Positions 36,227-44,627 of a DNA stretch of 64,000 nucleotides are shown here, piece after piece. Numbering within the stretch: position 1 is the stretch's first letter; each line of letters starts with the position of its first letter. Source of the stretch: Streptomyces asoensis (GTDB taxonomy: Bacteria; Actinomycetota; Actinomycetes; Streptomycetales; Streptomycetaceae). The stretch covers positions 1,488,001 through 1,552,000 of the forward strand of contig NZ_CP049838.1 of NCBI RefSeq assembly GCF_013085465.1. The letters are read 5' to 3'. A program made the translations under genes and the position numbers. Under the pieces are notes generated by a model, which was given only the letters and a program-made list of their open reading frames with translations, was not told the DNA's origin and ran no database searches.

Positions 36227-36667
36227 TCAGTCGTCCGTGACGGTCACGGTGACGGGAGTGCCGATCTCGATGGTGCGGCTGACGGTGCACAGCCGGTCGT
36301 GGGAGACCGCGACCGCCCGGGGCAGGATCGTGCGGGCCCGGTCGCCGGACGCGCCGTCCGGGAAGGTGACGGAGAAGGTGACCGCGAGGTCGGTCATCCG
36401 GTTGCCGAAGTCGTCGCTGATCTTGTCGCCGGTCACGGTGACGGTGAACTCGGCGGGCTCGGCGTGCCGGCCGGTGGCGACGTCGACGTCGGCGGCGGTG
36501 CAGCCGCCGATCGCCGCGAGCAGGAGTTCGACCGGGGTGAAGTCGGTGCCGCCGTCGGAATCGGAGCCGGTACCGAAGCCGATCGTGCCACCGCGGACGT
36601 TCGTCGCGGTGAACCGGCCGGCGCCGGTCCGCTCGATGGTGACGAGGCGCTGGGAGTCTTCGCTCAT
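36227..36667 (-). CDS. OsmC-family thiol peroxidase-like protein
   Basis: A 146-residue protein of the OsmC/Ohr fold. The two redox cysteines are in LLAAIGGCTAADVD and DRLCTVSRTIEIG, with the family motif TDFTPVELLLAA before the first. It probably reduces organic hydroperoxides in the cytoplasm. ATG 36667 is the first in-frame start giving the usual N-terminus (MSEDSQRLVTIERTG). It is flanked by gaps of more than 100 bp, so is likely monocistronic. Confidence 0.9.
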   Translation of the reverse strand: MSEDSQRLVTIERTGAGRFTATNVRGGTIGFGTGSDSDGGTDFTPVELLLAAIGGCTAADVDVATGRHAEPAEFTVTVTGDKISDDFGNRMTDLAVTFSVTFPDGASGDRARTILPRAVAVSHDRLCTVSRTIEIGTPVTVTVTDD

Positions 36668-36800
36668 GCCGACGACACTAGTGCCGCGCCACCGGCACGC
36701 CACGCGGGCAGAACCCCGCCACGGCACCGGCTCGGCCCCGCCGGGCAGCCCAGGGGCCAAGGCACGTCCGAGGGATCGGCGTCCCGGCGGCCCGGCCGGG

Positions 36801-38216
36801 CTAGGCGCCCCGGCGCACCCGGGCGGCCGCGCGTGCCTCGGCGGCCTGGCGGGCCTCGGTGGCCTTGCGGGACTCGCCACCGCGGCCGGGCCGCCCCGGG
36901 CGGGTGCCCATACCGCGGAAGGGAGCACCGCCGCGCTGCGCACGCTCCGCGACGACCGGCCCGCTGCCGCCGACGGGGACGCCGGAGGGAGCCTGGGCGC
37001 CGGTGATACGGCTCAGCTCGGCCTCGCCGGAGCGGACCTGTGTGATCTGCGCCCTGATGCCCGCGTCGGACAGCAGCCGGGCCATGTCCCGGCGCTGGCT
37101 GTGCGTGACCAGGGTGACGACACTTCCGGACTCGCCGGCGCGTGCCGTACGGCCGCCGCGGTGCAGGTAGTCCTTGTGGTCGGCGGGCGGGTCGACGTTG
37201 ACCACGAGGTCGAGGTTGTCGACGTGGATGCCGCGGGCCGCAACGTTGGTCGCGACCAGCACCGTGACACGGCCGTCCTTGAACTGGGCCAGGGTGTGGT
37301 TGCGCTGGGGCTGCGACTTGCCGCCGTGCAGCGCGGCGGCCCTGACGCCACTGCCCAGCAGGTGCCGGGTGAACTGGTCGACGGCGTGCTTGGTGTCCAG
37401 GAACATGAGCACGCGCCCTTCGCGGGCGGCGATCTCGGTGGCGGCGGCGTACTTGTCCGCGCCGTGCACCTGGAGGACGTGATGCTCCATCGTGGTGACC
37501 GCGCCCGCCGACGGGTCGACCGAGTGGACCACCGGGTCATGGAGGTAGCGACGGACCAGGAGGTCGATGTTGCTGTCGAGCGTGGCCGAGAACAGCATGC
37601 GCTGGCCGTCGGGGCGTACCTGGTCCAGCAGCTCGGTGACCTGCGGCAGGAAGCCCATGTCGGCCATCTGGTCGGCCTCGTCGAGGACGGTGATGTCCAC
37701 CCGGTCCAGGCGGCAGTCCTTGCGCTCGACGAGATCCGTGAGGCGGCCCGGAGTCGCTACGACCACCTCGGCCCCGGCCCGTAGCGCGCCGGCCTGCCTG
37801 CCGATCGACATGCCGCCGACCACGGTGGCCAGCCGCAGCTTCAGCAGCCGGGCGTACGGGGTGAGCACGTCGCTGACCTGCTGGGCCAGCTCGCGCGTGG
37901 GGACGAGGACCAGGGCCAGCGGCTTCCGCGGCTCGGCGCGTCGGCCGGCCGTGCGCACCAGGAGCGCCAGGCCGAAGGCGAGCGTCTTGCCCGACCCGGT
38001 GCGACCGCGGCCCAGGACATCGCGGCCCGCGAGCGAGTTCGGCAGCGTGGCGGCCTGGATCGGGAACGGCTCGTTCAGGCCGTGCCCGGCGAGCATCTCC
38101 AGCAACTCGGCGGGCATGTCCAGTTCACCGAAGGTCGCGGCGGCGGGGAGGGCGGGGGTGACGGTGACCGGGAGCGCGAACTCGGAACGGTCATTCGTGC
38201 GAGCTGAACGGTTCAA
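36801..38216 (-). CDS. DEAD-box RNA helicase
   Basis: A 471-residue ATP-dependent RNA helicase with all core motifs: Q-motif PFPIQAATLP, motif I GRGRTGSGKT, PTRELAQQ, DEAD in VLDEADQMADMGF, SAT in LFSATLDSN, and motif VI HRGGRTARAG. The C-terminal extension is Arg/Gly-rich (GMGTRPGRPGRGGESRK), suited to RNA binding. I chose the TTG at 38216, preceded by GAAGG about 8 bases upstream. It lies downstream of a cold-shock protein gene on the same strand, with a hairpin between them; read-through in the cold would deliver both an RNA chaperone and a helicase. Confidence 0.93.
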   Translation of the reverse strand: MNRSARTNDRSEFALPVTVTPALPAAATFGELDMPAELLEMLAGHGLNEPFPIQAATLPNSLAGRDVLGRGRTGSGKTLAFGLALLVRTAGRRAEPRKPLALVLVPTRELAQQVSDVLTPYARLLKLRLATVVGGMSIGRQAGALRAGAEVVVATPGRLTDLVERKDCRLDRVDITVLDEADQMADMGFLPQVTELLDQVRPDGQRMLFSATLDSNIDLLVRRYLHDPVVHSVDPSAGAVTTMEHHVLQVHGADKYAAATEIAAREGRVLMFLDTKHAVDQFTRHLLGSGVRAAALHGGKSQPQRNHTLAQFKDGRVTVLVATNVAARGIHVDNLDLVVNVDPPADHKDYLHRGGRTARAGESGSVVTLVTHSQRRDMARLLSDAGIRAQITQVRSGEAELSRITGAQAPSGVPVGGSGPVVAERAQRGGAPFRGMGTRPGRPGRGGESRKATEARQAAEARAAARVRRGA

Positions 38217-38354
38217 CGGAGAACCTTCCTCGACGGGGCACGCATCGAGGAATTCCCGGCAGGAGTGAGAATGAGCCGGACGAATTGCAAGCACGAGCCG
38301 AAAATGAGACTGAAAGAATTCCATCAGAATCTTCGGAATCCTTGAAAAGCAGCA

Positions 38355-38390
38355 AGCTGGGGCCCGCACCACATGGTGCGGGCCCCAGCT
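38355..38390 (-). terminator. Terminator after the cold-shock gene
   Basis: A perfect 16-bp inverted repeat (arms 38355-38370 and 38375-38390) with a four-base loop lies 18 bases after the cold-shock gene stop. On the minus strand it is followed by tgctgctttt, a weak T-run. It sits inside the spacer leading to the helicase gene. Confidence 0.9.
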
Positions 38391-38408
38391 GCCTCATACG
38401 CTTTCGCG

Positions 38409-38612
38409 TCAGGCGGGCGTGATGTTCTCCGCCTGCGGGCCCTTCTGGCCCTGCGTGACGTCGAAGTTCACCTTCTGGCCTTCCTGAAGCTCACGGAAGC
38501 CCTGGGTGGCGATGTTCGAGTAGTGAGCGAAAACGTCGGGGCCGCCGCCGTCCTGCTCGATGAAACCGAATCCCTTTTCCGAGTTGAACCACTTGACGGT
38601 GCCAGTAGCCAT
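38409..38612 (-). CDS. Cold-shock protein (CspA family)
   Basis: A 67-residue OB-fold nucleic-acid chaperone. It opens [20 protein letters not shown], with RNP1 (KGFGFI) and RNP2-like DVFAHYS, the streptomycete csp pattern. GAAGGAG lies 6-7 bases before the ATG. The long upstream region (about 290 bp without other genes) holds two hairpin-forming repeats, in line with temperature-dependent control by the leader. Confidence 0.96.
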   Translation of the reverse strand: MATGTVKWFNSEKGFGFIEQDGGGPDVFAHYSNIATQGFRELQEGQKVNFDVTQGQKGPQAENITPA

Positions 38613-38641
38613 GTCACATCTCCTTCGGGGCAGTGCCCAGA

Positions 38642-38734
38642 GGTCCACACCGTGTGGACCCATGCGTTGCCACAATGAACCCCGTCCGGATAAGCACCGG
38701 AGATACAAAAATGCCCGGCGACAGACAGTCGCCG
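38642..38734 (-). promoter_or_regulatory. Structured leader of the cold-shock gene
   Basis: Two inverted repeats are seen: GGTCCACAC-1 nt-GTGTGGACC (38642-38660), about 30 bases before the ATG, and CGGCGAC-5 nt-GTCGCCG (38716-38734). Both would fold in the 5' untranslated RNA. Such structures are typical of cold-shock mRNA leaders. The remainder of the spacer to 39052 contains no gene I can support and no clear promoter. Confidence 0.5.
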
Positions 38735-39052
38735 AGGCACTTGAAGTTTCGGGAACCACAACTGCAACTAGCCTGAAGCCTAGCACGGTACATACAACCG
38801 CACTACCTTTCGCCCACGCGGCACCGGATCGGGCGCGCAAGCCTGTACGAAGTCAAATACACGCGAAAGGTTAATTTTCAGATTACACAAGGTGCGCCCC
38901 AGGAGAACGCGACCATGGCTCGAGCGTGCGCCACCGGCCCTGGCGGGGGCGGCGCGCCGGGGCGGAGCCGGGCCTCCCCGGCACGGCGCCGAGCTGCCGG
39001 CGGAGGGAAATCTCGTCGACAGCGCGCCCCGCGCCCGGCAGAGTGGCCGCTT

Positions 39053-39793
39053 GTGACGAGCAGCGAACTGTGGACCCGCGCGACCGCCGACCGCTACGAC
39101 GCCGAGGAGGGCGAGATGTCCTCGGCCGCCGTCCTCGGACCGACTCTTGACTTCCTCGCCGGACTCGTCGGCGACGGCCGGGCACTGGAATTCGCCATCG
39201 GAACCGGACGCGTGGGTGTCCCGCTCCGGGAGCGCGGCGTGCCCGTGGTGGGCGTCGAACTGTCCGAGCACATGGCGGCGGTCCTGCGACGCAAGATCGA
39301 CGAGGACACTCTGCCGGTCGTCCTCGGGGACATGGCCACGACCGTCGTGCCCGGCGAGTTCACCCTGGTGTATCTCGTCTACAACACCATCACGAACCTG
39401 CTCACGCAGGACGAACAGGTCGAGTGCTTCCGCAACGCCGCACGACACCTGGCGCCCGGCGGCCGCTTCGTCATCGAGCTGGGGGTGCCGCCGCTGCGGT
39501 TCCTGCCGCCCGGGCAGGTCGCGGTGCCCTTCGACGTCTCCGAGCGGCATCTGGGCTTCGACACCTTCGACCTGGTCGAACAGATCCTCGTCTCGCACCA
39601 CTTCACCCGCGACGCCGACGACGGCAGCTACCGCCGCGGAAACTCCCGGCACCGGTACGCGTGGCCCGCGGAGCTCGACCTGATGGCACGGATCGCGGGA
39701 CTCGAACCGGAACGGCGCGTCGCGGACTGGAACGGCGCACCGTTCACCCAGGACTCCACGAAGCACATCTCCGTGTGGCGCAAGCCGACCTGA
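39053..39793 (+). CDS. Class I SAM-dependent methyltransferase
   Basis: About 246 residues. Motif I is LEFAIGTGRVGVPLRERG, followed by the acidic end of beta-2 in VVGVELSEHMAAVLRRK and the motif LVYNTITNLLTQDEQ; LAPGGRFVIELGVPP is the beta-5 region. The methyl acceptor is unknown. GTG 39053 (TSSELWTRATADRYD) gives the normal family N-terminus; an upstream in-frame ATG at 38915 has a fair AGGAG but would add an Arg/Ala/Gly-rich stretch unlike any methyltransferase. Single gene, ended by a hairpin. Confidence 0.85.
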   Translation: MTSSELWTRATADRYDAEEGEMSSAAVLGPTLDFLAGLVGDGRALEFAIGTGRVGVPLRERGVPVVGVELSEHMAAVLRRKIDEDTLPVVLGDMATTVVPGEFTLVYLVYNTITNLLTQDEQVECFRNAARHLAPGGRFVIELGVPPLRFLPPGQVAVPFDVSERHLGFDTFDLVEQILVSHHFTRDADDGSYRRGNSRHRYAWPAELDLMARIAGLEPERRVADWNGAPFTQDSTKHISVWRKPT

Positions 39794-39818
39794 CACACCT
39801 TCCTCCCGCCGAACCCGC

Positions 39819-39836
39819 CCCGCCGTGTGCGGCGGG
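39819..39836 (+). terminator. Hairpin after the methyltransferase gene
   Basis: CCCGCC-6 nt-GGCGGG, about 25 bases after the stop. Short but perfect. Confidence 0.5.
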
Positions 39837-39899
39837 AGTCGACCGGTGATTGGCTGTCCCCGTTTCCGGCAGCCAGTCCATCCACAGGAGGGCCCCGTC

Positions 39900-40115
39900 A
39901 TGAGCAGTCCCCACACACTCGAGTACAAGGTCGTCACCTTCCGCGAGTCACTGATCGGCGACGCGCTGGACAGCGACAAGCTGGAGAAGGTGCTCAACAA
40001 GCACGCCGAGGACGGCTGGGCCCTCAAGGCGATCACGTCCGCCGACGTCAAGGGCCGTATCGGGCCCGGCGCGGTCGAGGGCCTGCTCCTCACGCTGGAG
40101 CGTCCGCGCCGCTGA
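39900..40115 (+). CDS. DUF4177-like small protein
   Basis: A 71-residue protein (LEYKVVTFRESLIGDALDSD, then KLEKVLNKHAEDGWALKAIT) resembling the DUF4177 family, in which the pattern YKVV...LN..g.eGWeL is diagnostic. Function is unknown. AGGAGG lies about 9 bases before the ATG. It is free-standing and followed by a strong hairpin. Confidence 0.85.
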   Translation: MSSPHTLEYKVVTFRESLIGDALDSDKLEKVLNKHAEDGWALKAITSADVKGRIGPGAVEGLLLTLERPRR

Positions 40116-40135
40116 CACCCGCGGTCCTGCCTACG

Positions 40136-40169
40136 GGTGCCGCTCCGCGGAAGGCCGTGGAGCGGCACC
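40136..40169 (+). terminator. Terminator hairpin after the DUF4177-like gene
   Basis: Perfect 11-bp inverted repeat (ggtgccgctcc / ggagcggcacc) with a 12-base loop, 20 bases after the stop. Confidence 0.85.
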
Positions 40170-40293
40170 GGCTCCGAGTCCGGACGCCTCCGGCGTTCCC
40201 TCGGTGACACCCGTGGCCAATAAGCCCTCAATGGCATCGAAAGTCGCAAAGCTCCCTGTTGTATGGCTTCACGCACAACCGGAGCGAGGGAAC

Positions 40294-41796
40294 ATGGCCA
40301 ACGACACCACTGACGCACGTCCACCTGACGGGTTGAAGGCCAATGCGATCGGCTTCGTCGACGCGCTCGTCATCGGGCTCAACGCCACCTCACCGGCGTA
40401 CTCACTGGCGGCGGTCATCGGTCCGATCGTGGCGCTCGTGGGCATCTACGCCCCCGGCGTGCTGGTCGCTTCGTTCGTGCCGATGCTCCTGATCGCGTCG
40501 GCGTTCTACTACCTCAACAAGGTCGACCAGGACTGCGGCACCACCTTCTCGTGGGTCACCCGGGCCATGGGGCCCTGGGCAGGCTGGCTGGGCGGTTGGG
40601 CCATCACCATGACCGGGGTGCTGGTCGTCGGGTCACTGGCGGATGTCGCCGTGAGCTTCGCGCTGCTCGCCTTCGGCCTCGACAGCTGGGTCGACAACGA
40701 CTTCGTACGCCAGCTGCTCGCGGTGCTGCTGATCCTCGTGATGACCGCCGTGTGCGTCATCGGCACCGAGGTGTCCGCCAAGGTGCAGAACGTGCTCATC
40801 CTCGCCCAGGTCGTCTGTCTGCTCGCCTTCGTCGTCGTAGCCCTCTACCGCGTCTACGCGGGCACCAGCACCTTCGATTCCGTCGAACCGTCGATCGGAT
40901 GGCTCAACCCCTTCGGCGCCGGCGGCGCGACGCTGACCGGGGCCCTGCTGCTGGGCGTGTTCATCTACTGGGGCTGGGAGTCCGCGGTCAATCTCACCGA
41001 GGAGGTCGAGGACTCCGCCACCGCGCCCGGCAAGGCGGGCGTCTGGTCGACGGTCATCCTGCTGGTGACCTACGTGTCGGTCGGTTTCGCCGTCGTGGCC
41101 TACGCCGGAACGACCTTCCTGGCGGAGAACGCCGACGAGGAGGAGTTCATCTTCGCCCTGCTCGCCGGCAAGGTGATGGACGGCTGGGACTGGGTCGTGC
41201 TGCTGGCTGTCTCCACCTCCGCGCTGGCGTCGACGCAGACGACGATCATCCCGGCGTCCCGTACGGCGCTGTCGATGGCACGCCGTCAGGCGCTGCCCGC
41301 GCACTTCGCCCACATCCACCCGCGGTTCCGCACGCCCGACGTGAGCACCTGGTGGGTCGCCGGCATCGCCATCGCCTGGTATCTCGTCCTCAACCAGATC
41401 AGCACCAACGCGCTCTTCGACTCGCTCACCGCGCTGTCGTTGCTGATCGCGTTCTACTACGCCCTCACCGGTGTGGCCTGCGCCGTCTACTACCGCCGCC
41501 ATCTGACGGAGAGCGTCCGCTACTTCGTGCTCATCGGCCTCGGCCCTCTCGTCGGCGCCGGGCTGTTGGCATGGCTCCTGGTGGAATCGGTCTCCGACAT
41601 GTCCGACCCCGCGAACTCCTACACCGGCGCCTCGTGGCTCGGGGTCGGCCCGCCGCTCGTCATCGGCATCGGCATCGCCGCCGCGGGAGTGGTGCTCATG
41701 GTGCTGTGGCGGCTGAAGTCACCCGCCTTCTGGTCGGAACGCGCGGGCGTGGCCGACCCCGATCTTGTCCACGGCGTCCCCGGCAAGGAGTCCTGA
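40294..41796 (+). CDS. APC-family amino acid/amine permease
   Basis: A 500-residue integral membrane transporter with about 12 helices. The first helix has the APC signature GLNATSPAYSLAAVIGP, and FIYWGWESAVNLTEEVEDS is the helix 6 region. Substrate is not predictable. ATG 40294 is preceded by GGAGCGAGG. The next gene, a UspA protein, starts 1 base after its stop, so transporter and stress protein are co-expressed. Confidence 0.9.
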   Translation: MANDTTDARPPDGLKANAIGFVDALVIGLNATSPAYSLAAVIGPIVALVGIYAPGVLVASFVPMLLIASAFYYLNKVDQDCGTTFSWVTRAMGPWAGWLGGWAITMTGVLVVGSLADVAVSFALLAFGLDSWVDNDFVRQLLAVLLILVMTAVCVIGTEVSAKVQNVLILAQVVCLLAFVVVALYRVYAGTSTFDSVEPSIGWLNPFGAGGATLTGALLLGVFIYWGWESAVNLTEEVEDSATAPGKAGVWSTVILLVTYVSVGFAVVAYAGTTFLAENADEEEFIFALLAGKVMDGWDWVVLLAVSTSALASTQTTIIPASRTALSMARRQALPAHFAHIHPRFRTPDVSTWWVAGIAIAWYLVLNQISTNALFDSLTALSLLIAFYYALTGVACAVYYRRHLTESVRYFVLIGLGPLVGAGLLAWLLVESVSDMSDPANSYTGASWLGVGPPLVIGIGIAAAGVVLMVLWRLKSPAFWSERAGVADPDLVHGVPGKES

Positions 41797-41797
41797 G

Positions 41798-42214
41798 ATG
41801 GCGGTCGTCCTCGGATACGACGAATCTCCCGGCGCGGTACGCGCCCTGCGCATCGCGATCCAGACGGCGGCCGCGTTCGGTGAGCCCCTCGTGCTGGTCT
41901 ACGGCGCCGCGGCCCCGGGGCCGGGCGGCGAGGAGTACCGGGCCCACCACGAAGCCGTCCGCGAGGCCGGACGCATCGCCCTCGAGCACGCCGTCACGGC
42001 GGCCGAGGCGGCGGGCGTGCCCACGACTGTCGAGATCATCGACCAGAAACCGGCGCAGGCGCTGGTCGACGCCGCGTCACGCCATGGGGCGAGGTTCATC
42101 GTGGTGGGCAGCTGGGGCGAGAGCCCGATGCGCGGGGCGCTGTTGGGCTCGACCCCCCACAAACTCCTGCACCTGTCGAGCGTCCCGGTGCTCTGCGTCC
42201 CGACCGAACAATGA
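41798..42214 (+). CDS. Universal stress protein (UspA family)
   Basis: A 138-residue single UspA domain. The ATP-binding features are VVLGYDESPGAVRAL at the N-terminus and VVGSWGESPMRGALLGSTPH, with SVPVLCVPTEQ at the end. It follows the permease by one base with AAGGAG upstream; pairing of a permease with a Usp partner is common and suggests regulation of transport. Convergent with the sugar-binding protein gene. Confidence 0.92.
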   Translation: MAVVLGYDESPGAVRALRIAIQTAAAFGEPLVLVYGAAAPGPGGEEYRAHHEAVREAGRIALEHAVTAAEAAGVPTTVEIIDQKPAQALVDAASRHGARFIVVGSWGESPMRGALLGSTPHKLLHLSSVPVLCVPTEQ

Positions 42215-42284
42215 GCCGCCGCAGAGAACCGCGCAGGCCGACCATTGGGCGGATGATCACACCGGTCGCATCCCCGACGCCGCC

Positions 42285-43448
42285 TCACCTGCCCCAGATC
42301 CTCCGGTACGCCTCCCGGTAGCCCGACGGGTCCCAGCTCGTGGCGCCGTCGCTGTTGTCGGCCGTGGCGATGTGGACGGGTGCCGCATACCCGCTGGCGG
42401 GACGGCCGGAGAAGGCGCGGTTGAACTCGTCGATGATCTGCCAGCCCTGGAGGGACAGCGGCTCGGGCACGGTGGCGGCCTGGTACTGCCCGCTGTTGAT
42501 GCGCTGGAAGGCGGAGGGATCGCCGTCGCCGGCGCCGATGTTGAAGGGCGGGCCTGAGCCCTTCTCACCGGCCGCCCGGAAGGCGGGGGCGGCGTCGGCG
42601 AAGTACAGGTCGTTGATGGCGACGGAGTGGGTCCACCTGCTCCGGAAGCGGGAGAGGAGGGAGGCGATCTCTCGCGGGGTGCGACTGCTCGCGTCCGGGA
42701 TCGGGATGTTCTCGTACGCGAGCACCTTCACACCCGGACAGGTGGCCAGCTCCTTCCTGATCAGCTCGGACTTGTTCCTGGCGAAGGGAATCGAGGCGTC
42801 GGTGATGAGCACGACCCCCGCACGGCCGTTGGACGTCGAGATGATCCACCGCGCGCTGATTCTCGCCACGTCCTCGACGTAAGTGGTGACGTTGGTGAAG
42901 AGCTCGGGCCGCCGACTGGGGCCGGGAGCGGCGACCGCGTGCCAGCCGATGAGCGGGATGCCTGCCGCGTTGGCCCGCGCGACCTGTCGCGACGTCGCGT
43001 CGGGGTCGAACCCGCCGATGACGATGCCCGAGGGCTTGAGGGCCACGGCCTCGCTCATGGCCGCCTGGATACCGGTGGGAGTGCCTCCGCCGTCGATCAC
43101 CCGGACGTCCCATCCGATGGCCTGCGCGGCTTGCCGCACCCCGTTCGCGGCGCCGGCGACTCCGGGATTGGTCATGGTCTGGGCGACGTAGACGATGGAC
43201 TTGCCGGACACCGCCGTGGGGCCGCTGGTCGGCCCGTTCCAGGGGACGTCGGTTTCCTCCGCCCCGGTGACGGCCGCCTGGGCCCTGGCGTGGACGGCAG
43301 GGCAGCCGCTCGGGCCGTGGGTGGACTCCCCCGGGCCCCCCGACGAGCCGCGTTCGCAGCCGGCGAGGAGCGTTGCCGTTGCCAGCAGGGCGCAGGCGGC
43401 GAGCCGAGCGTTGACGACGCCGGGGGTCGCTTTGCGGCTGCCGTACAC
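42285..43448 (-). CDS. Ribose-type ABC transporter substrate-binding lipoprotein
   Basis: A 387-residue type-1 periplasmic-binding-protein fold (PBP1, ribose/LacI-like). Signal and lipobox: LAACALLATATLLAGC. Domain marks include IVYVAQTMTNPGVAGAANGV, KPSGIVIGGFDPDATSRQV and AGVVLITDASIPFARNK. GTG 43448 has GAGGAG 6 bases upstream. It is the third gene of the importer operon (ATPase, permease, binding protein). The sugar is not determined. Confidence 0.9.
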   Translation of the reverse strand: MYGSRKATPGVVNARLAACALLATATLLAGCERGSSGGPGESTHGPSGCPAVHARAQAAVTGAEETDVPWNGPTSGPTAVSGKSIVYVAQTMTNPGVAGAANGVRQAAQAIGWDVRVIDGGGTPTGIQAAMSEAVALKPSGIVIGGFDPDATSRQVARANAAGIPLIGWHAVAAPGPSRRPELFTNVTTYVEDVARISARWIISTSNGRAGVVLITDASIPFARNKSELIRKELATCPGVKVLAYENIPIPDASSRTPREIASLLSRFRSRWTHSVAINDLYFADAAPAFRAAGEKGSGPPFNIGAGDGDPSAFQRINSGQYQAATVPEPLSLQGWQIIDEFNRAFSGRPASGYAAPVHIATADNSDGATSWDPSGYREAYRRIWGR

Positions 43449-43517
43449 GGGAGCTCCTCACATGGGGACGAGCGGGAGGATGCGGCCGGGGGCACGGAGG
43501 TGGTGCCCCCGGCGTGG

Positions 43518-44627
43518 TCAAGGAGTGGTGCCCGCTGTGCCGCCGTCCTGCGTCGAAGACGACGGCGACCGAGGCGGCACGGTGGGCGAACCGCGGGCCG
43601 CGAAGGCGCCGGTGCGCATGCGGCGGCGGGCCGCGTAACCGGCCAGGCCGACGGCGAGGAGCAGGGTGCCGCCGTAGAACAGCGGGACCGTCCAGAAGTC
43701 GGCGCCCAACTGGCCGATGCCGGTGAGGCCGACGGCGAGGACGGCGACGGCGACCACGGTGCCGATGGCGTTGGGGCGGCCGGGTTTGATCGCGGTGGAG
43801 CCGAGGAGGGCACCGACGAAGGCGGGCAGCAGGTAGTCGAGGCCGACACTCGGATTGCCGATCTGCTGCTGGGCCGCGAGCAGCACACCGGCGAAGCCGA
43901 CGATCAGCCCCGAAGTGGTGAACGCGTAGACGGTGTACCTGCGGGTCGGGATGCCGACGAGGTCGGCCGCGCGCGGGTTCGAGCCGACGACGTACAGGTA
44001 CCGGCCGAGCGGCAGCCGCTCCAGCACCGTCCAGAGAACGACCGCGAGGGCGAGTACGTAGAAGGCGGGGACCGGAAGGCCGAGGAACGTGGAGTCGTAG
44101 AGGTCGGTGAAGGCGGCCGGGAGGCCTTGCGGGCCGGGGACGATCCGGCCGCCGTCGGTGATCCAGCCGGTCACGGCGTACATCATGCTGCCGGTCCCGA
44201 GGGTGGCGATGAAGGAGTCGATCCGGCCGAACACGACGATGACACCGTTGAGGACGCCCACGACCGCCCCTCCGACGATCACCGCGAGGCAGGCGAGCGG
44301 CCATGGCCACCCGTCGTGGACGACGAGCTGGAGCACCGTGACGTGAGTCAGGCCGAGGCCGTAGCCGATGGAGAGGTCGAACGCGCCGGTCACGATGGGG
44401 ACCATGGCGGCGAGCGCGAGGACGGCCGGGATCGACTGGTTGGACAGGATCGAGTCGACGGTGTCCAGCGTGGGGAAGGTGCGCGGCAGGGCGAGGGAGA
44501 AGATCAGGACGAGCAGGGCGGTGAGGGCCAGGAGGCCGTAAGCGCCGATGAGGTGCCCGGGGCCGTGCGCTCGCCCCGGTCGGCGCGGTCGTGGCCGGGG
44601 CGAGGAGGGGGAGGGCGGGGCGCTCAT
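43518..44627 (-). CDS. Ribose-type ABC transporter permease (RbsC-like)
   Basis: A 369-residue permease of the BPD_transp_2 family with about eight to ten helices. It carries the family signature VTGAFDLSIGYGLGL early and GLDYLLPAFVGALLGSTAI late. Its ATG overlaps the ATPase stop (ATGA, 44624-44627). The C-terminus is a Ser/Pro-rich cytoplasmic tail. Confidence 0.92.
   Translation of the reverse strand: MSAPPSPSSPRPRPRRPGRAHGPGHLIGAYGLLALTALLVLIFSLALPRTFPTLDTVDSILSNQSIPAVLALAAMVPIVTGAFDLSIGYGLGLTHVTVLQLVVHDGWPWPLACLAVIVGGAVVGVLNGVIVVFGRIDSFIATLGTGSMMYAVTGWITDGGRIVPGPQGLPAAFTDLYDSTFLGLPVPAFYVLALAVVLWTVLERLPLGRYLYVVGSNPRAADLVGIPTRRYTVYAFTTSGLIVGFAGVLLAAQQQIGNPSVGLDYLLPAFVGALLGSTAIKPGRPNAIGTVVAVAVLAVGLTGIGQLGADFWTVPLFYGGTLLLAVGLAGYAARRRMRTGAFAARGSPTVPPRSPSSSTQDGGTAGTTP

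Noticed and set aside
38915..39052. Upstream ATG start for the methyltransferase
   Set aside because: It has a fair ribosome site, but the added residues are a basic low-complexity stretch; kept as an alternative only.
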